NCBI GenBank assembly: GCA_964440345.1
Contig: CAYTSA010000080.1
Coordinates: forward strand, 1 to 17,903
From: CAYTSA01 sp964440345
GTDB lineage: Bacteria; Desulfobacterota; Desulfovibrionia; Desulfovibrionales; Desulfovibrionaceae
Length of the DNA stretch: 17,903 bases
Direction of reading: 5' to 3'
Notes under the pieces: generated by a model
Seen by the model: only the letters and a program-made list of their open reading frames with translations
Database searches by the model: none
What the model was told of the DNA's origin: nothing
In this document: positions 6,776 through 13,647 of the stretch, in pieces
Layout: the number at the start of each line of letters is the position of its first letter
How positions within the stretch are numbered: the stretch's first letter is position 1
Translations under genes and position numbers: made by a program

Positions 6776-8263
6776 GTCGACCTCCGCGTGGCTGATGTTT
6801 TTAAATAGTTTGCCCTGGCGCATGGCCCGGACGTAATACGCCTTCAACAATGCTGCGCGCAGGGTGGTAATTTCCTTTTCGGCGCGCAGCCGGCCCAGCA
6901 CCCGGGATACGAGCGACAGAGGATATGATGCGCCTGTGATGATGGCGCGCATGATCTCTCCGCCCAGGTTGGGGGGGATGTTTTCGGTTTTGCGCAGGGG
7001 CGCGGTTTCGATGAGCAGCCGCCACATGCCGGGGAATTCGGGGTCTGCTTCGTAGCGACGCTCTATGGCCAAGTCATCAAAATGTCTTGCCAATTTCTCC
7101 TGAATGTCGGCCACGGTGGAAACGTGCCAGAAGCGCACGGAAATGCGGGCGGCGTTGGGGGCCAGCCCCAGGACGTAGAAAGGAATGTCCGTGTCATCCT
7201 CTTCCACATGCGCCTGTTTGCCGGAGCGCAACGCCTGCAACAGGGTGCGCAGCCGGTCCACAAGCTCTTTATCGTGTGCAGAGTCATTATTGTCTTCCTG
7301 TACACCATTCATGAGCGAGCCCACCATTGCCTCGGCCGGGTGCGGTTTTTCGGACCAGAACACCGTGGTGGCGTCGCCCACCACCAACTGTTTTTTAGGC
7401 GGCGGGGTTTTGCCGCCATAAGTCTGCTCCCGGAGATGCTCCGCCGCGCCGCCCAGGTGCGTCTGCTGCGACTGCACACCGCCGGTAGCGAGCATGTGGT
7501 TCAGCGCGGTGATGTAGGCAAAGGCCGCCTGCTCTGAAACCGGAGCGTTGTAGCTGCTGCCCTTGTTGTACGAGGTGAACGCGCTAACGTTGAAGGAAAC
7601 CAACGCAGCTCCAGACTTTTGGGCTGCATGGACACCACGAACTCTAAATGGATGCTTTTCTGAAATGGGTGCATGCTCACCGGTCACTAAGCATATGCCT
7701 AAATGACCTTGTTTTATATTTGAATAGTATCGCAGCCAAGCTTTCTCTACCTCTGATATTTCATGCAAATACTGCTCATAACCGCGAAGCTTGATCACGA
7801 AGTTGAGCCCAGCAGCGTCCTGCCAGTTAGAAAGACTTGAAGCACTTTCAAGATTCCAATTGCTCAAATATGATAAAAACGCCTTAACAGCCGGGTGAAC
7901 AACATCCTTTAGCACTTCATTGTTGTGCTTTTTAAACGCATCAAATTTCAGCGCTGTATTTTGTTTGGCAGCATCCTTCTTTACGCCAAAAAGGTAATCT
8001 GTCTTTTCCCAAGCTACATACGGATGCACATCTGAAGATCTGTCTTTGTCTTTTGGCACGATCATGCTTTTGGGGCGTAAACCTTTGCCGTTTTCATTAG
8101 GAGTTTGTAGATTTTGCAGGCCTGCTATGGCGCCGTCCGGCTCCAGCATGAGCGCGAAGTGGATTTTCTCACGGCTATAGCCTGGCTCGGGAATGCTCTG
8201 GTCCTTTCGCAGCCGTTCGTAATAGGCAACCAGCGCCGATAAGATGGATGCATGGGCGGTCAT
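6386..8263 (-). CDS. cas8c: Cascade large subunit Cas8c (Csd1)
   Basis: Cas8c is the large subunit of type I-C Cascade. It recognises the PAM and helps open target DNA and recruit Cas3. The 625-residue product is of normal length for Csd1. It shows the typical N-terminal SREKIHFALMLEPDGAI region and the C-terminal helical bundle with GYRLGRLFAVMEKAQ. Its ATG at 8263 overlaps the cas5c stop as ATGA, with GGAGG seven bases upstream. The segment at about 7561-8100 (residues about 55-235) is strikingly AT-rich, about 41% GC over 7681-8100 against about 60% on both sides, so part of the gene may have been exchanged. The frame is intact throughout. An internal start at 6775 likely yields Cas11c. 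Confidence 0.97.
   Translation of the reverse strand: MTAHASILSALVAYYERLRKDQSIPEPGYSREKIHFALMLEPDGAIAGLQNLQTPNENGKGLRPKSMIVPKDKDRSSDVHPYVAWEKTDYLFGVKKDAAKQNTALKFDAFKKHNNEVLKDVVHPAVKAFLSYLSNWNLESASSLSNWQDAAGLNFVIKLRGYEQYLHEISEVEKAWLRYYSNIKQGHLGICLVTGEHAPISEKHPFRVRGVHAAQKSGAALVSFNVSAFTSYNKGSSYNAPVSEQAAFAYITALNHMLATGGVQSQQTHLGGAAEHLREQTYGGKTPPPKKQLVVGDATTVFWSEKPHPAEAMVGSLMNGVQEDNNDSAHDKELVDRLRTLLQALRSGKQAHVEEDDTDIPFYVLGLAPNAARISVRFWHVSTVADIQEKLARHFDDLAIERRYEADPEFPGMWRLLIETAPLRKTENIPPNLGGEIMRAIITGASYPLSLVSRVLGRLRAEKEITTLRAALLKAYYVRAMRQGKLFKNISHAEVDVSLNENSTNIGYRLGRLFAVMEKAQRDALGHNLNASIKDRFFGAASATPGSVFPRLIKLAQHHIAKSEYGYVSDRAMAQIIEGMEAKPFPPHLSIDDQAMFALGYYHQRNDLYPKREKDTDKTAAEAAA
6776..6785 (-). promoter_or_regulatory. 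Internal ribosome-binding site for Cas11c
   Basis: GGAGG followed by TCGAC and then GTG, inside cas8c codons for Glu-Val-Asp-Val. The element is as good as those before cas8c and cas5c and is ideally spaced, which is what fixes the internal start at 6775. Confidence 0.75.
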
Positions 8264-8907
8264 GATACGGCCTCCGCCAGGGCGGGGACGTCTATGACGC
8301 CGTCGCGCATGACAGCCCGGAAGAAGTGCGGCGTTATCTCTTTGGAGTAATCCAAATCCAGGAGCATCCAGCCAAGGTCCTTCTCACCGAGCAATTCCTC
8401 ATGCGGCTTCGCGCCGTCGTCCGGCTCGAAACGGGCCGGAAACTCGCGGCAGCCCAGATAGGGGTGATGAAAGCACTGGCCCTTGGCCAGGCGGCGGTTG
8501 AAAATGTCCAGATGTTTGCCGTCGTTAACGTCTTCGGAGCCGGTGAATTCAAAATGGGCCTCGATGCGGTAGGCCACGTCCCGCAGCACCAGGGCGGCGC
8601 GCTGCTGCCGATCCTCTTCGATGAACGTTTCCACCGGGCTCTGGCCGTCCTTCATGGCCTTGGTGATGCTTTGGTAAAGCAACTTATTCGCCAGTTCATT
8701 GCGGCGAATGGAAACAAAGCGAACAGGCTTGAGCACGGTGATGCGGTCTATGACCCATCGAATGGCCGGCTTCCAGTAGACGGCCTCCAGCACGCCGCGG
8801 GCGGCGCTGGGAGTGATGACGTCGTAACTCACCCGTTCCGCCTTCATTTCCGGCCTGGTAAAACAGGCATGGTCGCCAAAGACTTTGCACGATACGCCGA
8901 ACGCCAC
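8260..8907 (-). CDS. cas5c: crRNA-processing endoribonuclease Cas5c (Cas5d)
   Basis: In type I-C, which lacks Cas6, Cas5c cleaves the repeat hairpin of the precursor RNA and stays bound to the 5' handle in Cascade. The 215-residue protein has the family's opening around YDVITPSAARGVLEAVYWKP, with Tyr44 in the position of the catalytic tyrosine. Lys131-His132 (DGKHLDIFNRR) match the lysine and histidine described for Cas5d nucleases, so it should be catalytically competent. This agrees with the repeat leaving an 11-nt handle. The start is GTG at 8907, with AGGAGG five bases upstream, 12 nt after the cas3 stop. The stop overlaps the cas8c ATG. Confidence 0.96.
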   Translation of the reverse strand: MAFGVSCKVFGDHACFTRPEMKAERVSYDVITPSAARGVLEAVYWKPAIRWVIDRITVLKPVRFVSIRRNELANKLLYQSITKAMKDGQSPVETFIEEDRQQRAALVLRDVAYRIEAHFEFTGSEDVNDGKHLDIFNRRLAKGQCFHHPYLGCREFPARFEPDDGAKPHEELLGEKDLGWMLLDLDYSKEITPHFFRAVMRDGVIDVPALAEAVS

Positions 8908-8919
8908 AGGCGCCTCCTT

Positions 8920-11130
8920 TTAGATAAAGTGTCCTACACAGCCCCCAAACGCCTCTTCAGCCAGCTGTAATCCCATGTCTTCCGTGTATATGTTATCGCC
9001 CTGCAGCGCGTATACGCCTTCCATGGGCTCGCTCAGGGCCTTGATGCGGGCAAGCTCGTTAAAATCGCGTGGGGGCGTTTGGACTATGTAGCGCTGCAGG
9101 CTTCGCAGGATGGGTCCGGGGTGCTCCACGTAAGGCAAGGAGGAGATGAGCCTTTGTGCTTCTTTGTCCCAGGGGATGATGATGGACTTCTGCCCGTCCT
9201 CAATAATGCTGAAAAGCTCGGCTGCTGTTCGGAACTTGTATTTCGTATCCCGGCCTGTGGAGTGCAACAGCGCCAGGATGTCTTTCTTGTCCAGCTCGTC
9301 TCCGGCGCTCCAGAACAGGAGCCGAAAGTATTTCTCGATGGCCGCCGGGGCCATGGGGTCATTGAACTCCGGCAGGCCCATGACCTCACTGGCGATATTG
9401 GCGGTAATGGTGAAATGACCTTGGGGCAAACCGTCTTCCGGCTCGAAGACGATGACCTTGCCGGCGGGGGCGCCGGCTTTGGCGGTCAAGTCCCCTTCCC
9501 GGTCGCACCGGCCAGCGGCCTGGGCAATGGCGTCCAGGCCGGCAATGGCCCGGTACACACAGGGGAAATCCACATCCACGCCGGCTTCTATGAGGCTGGT
9601 AGAGACCACCCGGCAGGGCAGCCCCTCAAGCAGCCTGGTTTTGATGTGCGCAATGACACTGCTTCTGTGGGCCGGGCACATGTTGGCGCTGAGGTGGAAT
9701 ACGTGACCGGCCCTTGCGGCGAGATGTTTGTAAATTTTTTTGGCGTGCTTGCGCGTGTTCACGATGCACAGAACCTGTTCATGCTCGGCGATGCGTTTTG
9801 CGAGTTCCTCGTCGGAGAGCTTGCCCGCCAGCTCTACGTTCACGCGCTTCAACTGCTTGTGCAGTTCGTCAGGGGCGCGCATCATTTCTCTGCCGTGGTC
9901 TATGTCCAGCCCGGGAAAATTTTCGCGCCGCTGCAGCGCTGGCTGGGTGGCGGTGCAAAGCACAAAGGTGACGTTATACGCCGTGGTCAGCTGACGAATG
10001 GCCTCCAGACAGGGCCGCAGAAACGGCTGCGGCAGCATCTGCGCCTCATCCAGTATGATCACGGAATTGGCTATGTTGTGCAGCTTGCGGCAGCGGGAGG
10101 GTTTGGCCGCAAACAGGGACTCGAAAAACTGCACTGCGGTGGTGGCGACCACGGGCGCGTCCCAGTTCTCGCTGGCCAGTTTCTCCCGGGAAGGGGTTAC
10201 TTCCTTGTCATATTCAGCAAAGTTGAATGAGCTGTGATGCTCCAGCACAGCGTCGCCACGGTTTTCAGGGTCCAGGAACGTGCGAAACACCGCGGCATTC
10301 TGCTCGATGATGGACATGTAGGGGATGACGTAGATGATGCGCGAGTGGCCATGGGCCTGGGCGTGCTTGATCGCGAAAGCCAGCGAAGAAAGAGTCTTGC
10401 CGCCGCCGGTGGGTACGGACAAGGTGAACAGGCCGGGCTCGTCCGGCGCTTTGGCCAGACAGTCGTTGAGCACTCGGGCGCGTACTCTGTTGACGTGTGA
10501 GCCGGGGGCGTTGTCCACCATTTCCTGCAGCTTGGGGAAAAACCGCTCAGCCAGCGAGTCCAACGAGGCCCAGCCCTGGCGGGCGCTGCTTTTTTCCGAT
10601 TGCAAAAAATGCTCGGTATCCAGGAAATCCGCGTCCACCAGGCAAGAAAAAAGCATGCGCAGAAAGAATGTTACGCCAAAGCTGGTGCTGACATTGGGCG
10701 GGAACGCCGTGGGCGGTTTGCAGTGCGCCAGGACCGCCGGGCTGTCTGCAACTTGCGGGGCCTTGTGGCTGTTCTGTAGCCGTGTGAAGAGCGATCCGGC
10801 GGCTCCGCTCCAATCCGGGAGGCCGGCGTGGTGGCCGGCTACCAGGTAGGCGAGCAGGTCGCCCACCTCGCCATACGTGTCTTTGAGCGCTTTGGCGCCT
10901 TGGATGGAGTGTTCGGCCTTTATTGCGTCATTCTCCAGCCGCTGCTGGAACTTTTCTGTGCATTTTCCATAGTCGTGGAACAGTCCTGCAAGGCGAGCCC
11001 AATCTTTTGCGCCAAATACGGCGGCAAAGGTTGCGGCGTGTTCGGCCACGGACTGCAGATGTGCGTCCAGACTTTGCCAATGCTCCGTGGTTTTGCCCTC
11101 CACGCTATGCGCAAAATACTCTTTTCCCAT
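8920..11130 (-). CDS. cas3: CRISPR-associated nuclease-helicase Cas3
   Basis: Cas3 is recruited to Cascade-bound DNA, nicks it and degrades it while translocating. The 736-residue protein has both parts in the usual order. The N-terminal HD nuclease shows His24, FHDYGK with His52-Asp53, His74 and His100-His101. The superfamily 2 helicase follows, with Walker A SVPTGGGKT ending near 246, DEAQ at 361-364 (motif II, DEAH-like) and a QAAGRCDREG motif VI. The length matches type I-C Cas3. The ATG at 11130 has an AAGGGG-like site upstream. It is the first gene of the cas operon. The 324 bp before it carry a palindrome at 11168-11185 and tandem repeats at 11340-11429, which may be regulatory. Confidence 0.97.
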   Translation of the reverse strand: MGKEYFAHSVEGKTTEHWQSLDAHLQSVAEHAATFAAVFGAKDWARLAGLFHDYGKCTEKFQQRLENDAIKAEHSIQGAKALKDTYGEVGDLLAYLVAGHHAGLPDWSGAAGSLFTRLQNSHKAPQVADSPAVLAHCKPPTAFPPNVSTSFGVTFFLRMLFSCLVDADFLDTEHFLQSEKSSARQGWASLDSLAERFFPKLQEMVDNAPGSHVNRVRARVLNDCLAKAPDEPGLFTLSVPTGGGKTLSSLAFAIKHAQAHGHSRIIYVIPYMSIIEQNAAVFRTFLDPENRGDAVLEHHSSFNFAEYDKEVTPSREKLASENWDAPVVATTAVQFFESLFAAKPSRCRKLHNIANSVIILDEAQMLPQPFLRPCLEAIRQLTTAYNVTFVLCTATQPALQRRENFPGLDIDHGREMMRAPDELHKQLKRVNVELAGKLSDEELAKRIAEHEQVLCIVNTRKHAKKIYKHLAARAGHVFHLSANMCPAHRSSVIAHIKTRLLEGLPCRVVSTSLIEAGVDVDFPCVYRAIAGLDAIAQAAGRCDREGDLTAKAGAPAGKVIVFEPEDGLPQGHFTITANIASEVMGLPEFNDPMAPAAIEKYFRLLFWSAGDELDKKDILALLHSTGRDTKYKFRTAAELFSIIEDGQKSIIIPWDKEAQRLISSLPYVEHPGPILRSLQRYIVQTPPRDFNELARIKALSEPMEGVYALQGDNIYTEDMGLQLAEEAFGGCVGHFI

Positions 11131-11167
11131 GCCCGCCCCTTTTACAGAATTCGCCTTGCAGCTATTT

Positions 11168-11185
11168 AAATGGCGTACGCTATTT
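11168..11185. promoter_or_regulatory. Operator-like palindrome upstream of cas3
   Basis: AAATGGCGTACGCTATTT is symmetric except for one base pair and is centred 46 bp upstream of the cas3 ATG. A dyad of this size in an AT-rich stretch before the first gene of an operon is typical of a dimeric repressor or activator site. No regulator gene is present in the window to pair with it. Confidence 0.45.
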
Positions 11186-11339
11186 TTCGGAGAGGCGCAA
11201 TCGTTTTATTTATATTTTATGAATGCCACAGCAGGAGGGGTGCGGTTAAATATATCCATAGATACCTATTGAAATCCACAAAAACAGAGTGACAACACAT
11301 TCTTCAGGGTCGGTTGCCAGTTGTCCGCGTCCATCCACG

Positions 11340-11429
11340 AATCCCGTCTGCGCAAATCCCGTCTGCGCAAATCCCGTCTGCGCAAATCCCGTCTGCGCGA
11401 ATCACGTCTGCGCGAATCATGTCTGCGCG
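11340..11429. repeat. Six tandem copies of a 15-bp unit
   Basis: The unit is AATCCCGTCTGCGCA. Copies at 11340, 11355 and 11370 are identical. Those at 11385, 11400 and 11415 end in G instead of A, and the last two also vary at the fifth and sixth bases (AATCAC, AATCAT). A broken partial copy begins at 11430. The unit is a multiple of three, so open frames pass through it, but no good start or neighbouring coding sequence supports a gene. The three right-hand copies create the 8-mer TGCGCGAA, also present three times in the CRISPR leader. Confidence 0.9.
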
Positions 11430-11454
11430 AATCTGCGGTGAAAAATCCTGCCTT

Positions 11455-11907
11455 TCAGTCGTGCTGCATGGTCTGGATTTGCTGGGGCGTGACGTAGTCG
11501 AACATGAGCAGAATCTGCACGATGTCCATTTCGCTTTTGGTTTTTTCTTTGTAGCTCTTTGCTTTTTCCAGTTGGGCTGGGGTGATGTACTTTTTCTGCA
11601 GCAGCCGCTCTTCTGTGGTTTGGCGGGCGCGTTTTTTTCGTTGCAGGTCTTCTTGGCGGGCTTCTTCCTGGACGTTTTCGACCTCAGCGTTCAGGTTCTT
11701 CAACTTATCGCTCATGCGGTCGATGGAGTCCTGGCGAGCGGCGATGGATTTTTCCAGTTTGGCCTTGTGCAGCTCCATTTTTTCCACCTCGTCGTCCAGC
11801 TTGATGCGCTCGTTGCGAAAGCGGCGGGATTTGACCAGATACAGCTGCAGGGTGAAAAAGAGACCGCCCAGGACGATGCCGGCGAAGAGCATTATCTCGA
11901 AGCTCAT
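11455..11907 (-). CDS. Membrane-anchored coiled-coil protein, unknown function
   Basis: I do not recognise this 150-residue protein. It has one N-terminal membrane segment (about residues 4-24). A long charged region follows (about 28-105), rich in Glu, Lys, Arg and Leu with heptad-like spacing, so probably a coiled coil. A C-terminal part, ITPAQLEKAKSY...VQILLMFDYVTPQQI, loosely resembles the short two-helix repeats at the N-terminus of GspE/MshE-type proteins. That resemblance is only suggestive. The ATG at 11907 overlaps the stop of the preceding gene as ATGA, so the two are translated together and probably act together at the membrane. It lies on the same strand as the cas operon, 324 bp before cas3. 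Confidence 0.85.
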   Translation of the reverse strand: MSFEIMLFAGIVLGGLFFTLQLYLVKSRRFRNERIKLDDEVEKMELHKAKLEKSIAARQDSIDRMSDKLKNLNAEVENVQEEARQEDLQRKKRARQTTEERLLQKKYITPAQLEKAKSYKEKTKSEMDIVQILLMFDYVTPQQIQTMQHD

Positions 11908-12203
11908 GCCGCCCCCGTCGGGTTGTCCAGGCCAGAGGATCCGGGCGCGGTGTTTCCCGCGTCATCTACATCGGCTTCTTCTGCTTCTTTTTGAAGCCGG
12001 CTCAGCTTGAAGTATACGGCTTCTTCCTGCATTTTTACCAGGGAGAGACGTTCCTGCAAGTCGGTGATTTCCGCCTTCAGTTCAATACGTCTGTTTTTCA
12101 GATTGCTGACGGAACTTTTTTGCCGCTCCATCATGGCGCTGTAAACTACAACGATGCAGATGATGAAGGCCAGCAAGACCAAAGAGATGTAGATCATGTC
12201 CAT
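11904..12203 (-). CDS. Small membrane coiled-coil protein, unknown function
   Basis: A 99-residue protein with an N-terminal membrane segment (about 3-23), a predicted coiled coil (about 27-78, alternating charged and hydrophobic residues) and an acidic, Gly/Pro-rich tail. I do not recognise a family. I choose the ATG at 12203, just before the membrane segment. An in-frame start at 12281 would add 26 basic and Cys-containing residues that look like intergenic sequence. No strong ribosome-binding site is visible, and a second ATG two codons downstream is possible. The overlap with the next gene and the similar layout (membrane anchor plus coiled coil) suggest that the two products form one complex. 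Confidence 0.8.
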   Translation of the reverse strand: MDMIYISLVLLAFIICIVVVYSAMMERQKSSVSNLKNRRIELKAEITDLQERLSLVKMQEEAVYFKLSRLQKEAEEADVDDAGNTAPGSSGLDNPTGAA

Positions 12204-12522
12204 ACTACAGCCTAGCGACGATTGTTTACATGCTACAGGCTGGCGACGCCGCCATGCGCGACTTACCGCCTGCGCCATCATTTAAATACATTAAATAAAA
12301 CAAGGCAAGTATGACTGCAATATATTTTCACAGAAAAATCCGTATTTTTTGGATCACGGCTCTTGTGCAGCGCTTGTGCTCTGGGCTAGTATCGGGTGCA
12401 GGAAGCTGCGTTGCATTCTGCGCCAAGGATTCTCTGTGCATACACTTATTCTGCAGGGCGGCAGCGCGCATTTCTTACAACCCCAAGCCCATTCGGCCAA
12501 GAACCTGACCAGACGCCAGAGC
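12204..12522. other. Divergent intergenic region
   Basis: This 319-bp region lies between the minus-strand membrane-protein pair and the plus-strand mla operon and should hold promoters for both. An AT-rich block with ATTTAAAT lies at about 12280-12330. On the plus strand a weak pair TTGTGC (12363-12368) and TAGTAT (12387-12392), 18 nt apart, is the best mlaE promoter candidate I can see. A GTG at 12436, preceded by AAGGA six bases upstream, is an alternative start for mlaE. A short frame at 12311-12508 has no features of a real gene. Confidence 0.5.
12205..12248. repeat. Short imperfect direct repeat
   Basis: CTACAGCCTAGCGACG at 12205-12220 recurs as CTACAGGCTGGCGACG at 12233-12248, with two mismatches and a 28-bp period. 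It lies immediately upstream of the minus-strand gene starting at 12203, where a tandem regulator site could sit. It could equally be a remnant duplication. Confidence 0.5.
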
Positions 12523-13644
12523 ATGCCCGCCGCCAATTCCCACCCACGCGCCGCAGTAGACGCCTCGACCGATGCAGGCTCAGCTGTTGTTCTACGGTTT
12601 TCCGGCCGGCTGGACGCCGCGGGAACAGCTGCTGTCTGGAGGCAGGCCATGGACCTGGCCGGCCGCGGCAAAGAGGTAACTGCCGAGCTTTCCAGCGTGG
12701 ACTATCTGGACGGCGCCGGGGCCGGGCTGCTGATGGAGCTTTCATTGCGGGCCGGCTCCTTTCGCAGGGTTGGCTTGGCGGATGAATACGAAAAGCTGGC
12801 GGGCCTGTTTAACGCCGAGGAGCTTGCAGCAAAGCCGGAGGAGCGCACGCAGCCAGGGTTTCTGGACGAGCTGGGCCGCCATGGCGCGCAGCTGGGCCGG
12901 GACGTGAAGGACTTGACGGCGTTTCTGGGCGAAACCGTCTCTGCCCTGGCCGGGGCGCTGGCGCGGCCGGACCGCATCCGCTGGAAGGACCTGCTGTTCA
13001 TAGCCAAGCGGACCGGGGTGGACGCGCTGCCCATCATGGCTTTGATAGGCACTGTGCTGGGGTTGGTGATGGCCTTCCAGTCTGCAGCCACGCTGCAACG
13101 TTTTGGGGCGGACGTTTTTGTGGCCAATCTGCTGACTATCTCCATCACGCGGGAGCTGGGCCCGCTGGTGACAGCCATTTTGCTGGCTGGCCGCTCTGGC
13201 TCCGCCTTTTCGGCCGAGCTGGGGACCATGAAGATAAACGAAGAGGTGGACGCGCTGTCCACCATGGGGCTGGACCCGGTGCGTTTTCTTGCTGTGCCGC
13301 GGATACTGGCTGCGGTGACGGTGACGCCCCTGTTGACGGTGTTTTTCGAGCTGTTCGCGCTCATAGGCGGGGGCGTGGTGGTGACTGGTTTCGGCTACCC
13401 GCTGGTGACCTATATACAACGTGTGGAGACGGCTTTTCGGCTGGGTGATTTTGCCGGCGGGCTGGTCAAGGCCACGCTGTTTGGCTTTCTGGTAGCGTGG
13501 ATAGGCTGCCGCCGGGGTTTGGCTGCTGGCTCTGGCGCCAGCGCGGTGGGCGAGGCCACGACCTCTTCGGTGGTCAGCGGGCTGGTGCTCATCGCTGTGG
13601 CGGACGGCGTGGTGGCCGTGGCATACTACGCGCTGGGGATATAA
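12523..13644 (+). CDS. mlaE: MlaE-type lipid ABC transporter permease with N-terminal STAS domain
   Basis: This is the inner-membrane permease of a phospholipid (Mla/MCE) transporter. From the ATG at 12523 it has 373 residues. A STAS domain like MlaB occupies about 20-105 (core VDYLDGAGAGLLMEL). The MlaE permease domain occupies about 150-373, with several membrane helices and the family's cytoplasmic motif INEEVDALSTMGLDPVRFLAVPR (238-260), which contacts the ATPase. The STAS loop reads DGAGAG rather than D-S-S-G, so the serine phosphorylated in anti-sigma antagonists is missing. That is usual for transporter-linked STAS domains. The start is uncertain: the ATG has no clear ribosome-binding site, while GTG at 12436 has AAGGA and would add 29 residues. 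mlaF follows after 3 nt. Confidence 0.93.
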   Translation: MPAANSHPRAAVDASTDAGSAVVLRFSGRLDAAGTAAVWRQAMDLAGRGKEVTAELSSVDYLDGAGAGLLMELSLRAGSFRRVGLADEYEKLAGLFNAEELAAKPEERTQPGFLDELGRHGAQLGRDVKDLTAFLGETVSALAGALARPDRIRWKDLLFIAKRTGVDALPIMALIGTVLGLVMAFQSAATLQRFGADVFVANLLTISITRELGPLVTAILLAGRSGSAFSAELGTMKINEEVDALSTMGLDPVRFLAVPRILAAVTVTPLLTVFFELFALIGGGVVVTGFGYPLVTYIQRVETAFRLGDFAGGLVKATLFGFLVAWIGCRRGLAAGSGASAVGEATTSSVVSGLVLIAVADGVVAVAYYALGI

Positions 13645-13647
13645 GCT

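Larger units (their letters stand above)
11131..11454. other. Intergenic region upstream of cas3
   Basis: This 324-bp stretch contains no supportable gene. It must hold the cas operon promoter unless the operon reads through from the two small genes upstream. The part nearest cas3 (about 11155-11275) is AT-rich. It contains ATTTAAAT, a near-perfect 18-bp palindrome (11168-11185) and an imperfect ATAG/CTAT dyad near 11258-11269. I could not single out a convincing -35/-10 pair. The distal part is a 15-bp tandem repeat (11340-11429). No clear intrinsic terminator follows the stop at 11455. Confidence 0.6.

Noticed and set aside
6386..6952. Alternative internal cas8c start, ATG at 6952 with GGAG five bases upstream
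   Set aside because: It would give 188 residues, too long for Cas11c. The GTG at 6775 has a better site and gives the expected size.
11266..11334. 22-residue frame on the minus strand upstream of cas3 (MDADNWQPTLKNV...)
   Set aside because: No ribosome-binding site, no recognisable product, and it lies next to the tandem repeat in a likely control region.
11314..11994. Plus-strand 226-codon frame across the tandem repeat and the coiled-coil genes
   Set aside because: It is antisense to two overlapping genes with sensible membrane and coiled-coil structure. Its opening is only the translated tandem repeat.
12311..12508. 65-codon plus-strand frame upstream of mlaE
   Set aside because: No ribosome-binding site, a Cys-rich product without pattern, and a position in the divergent promoter region.
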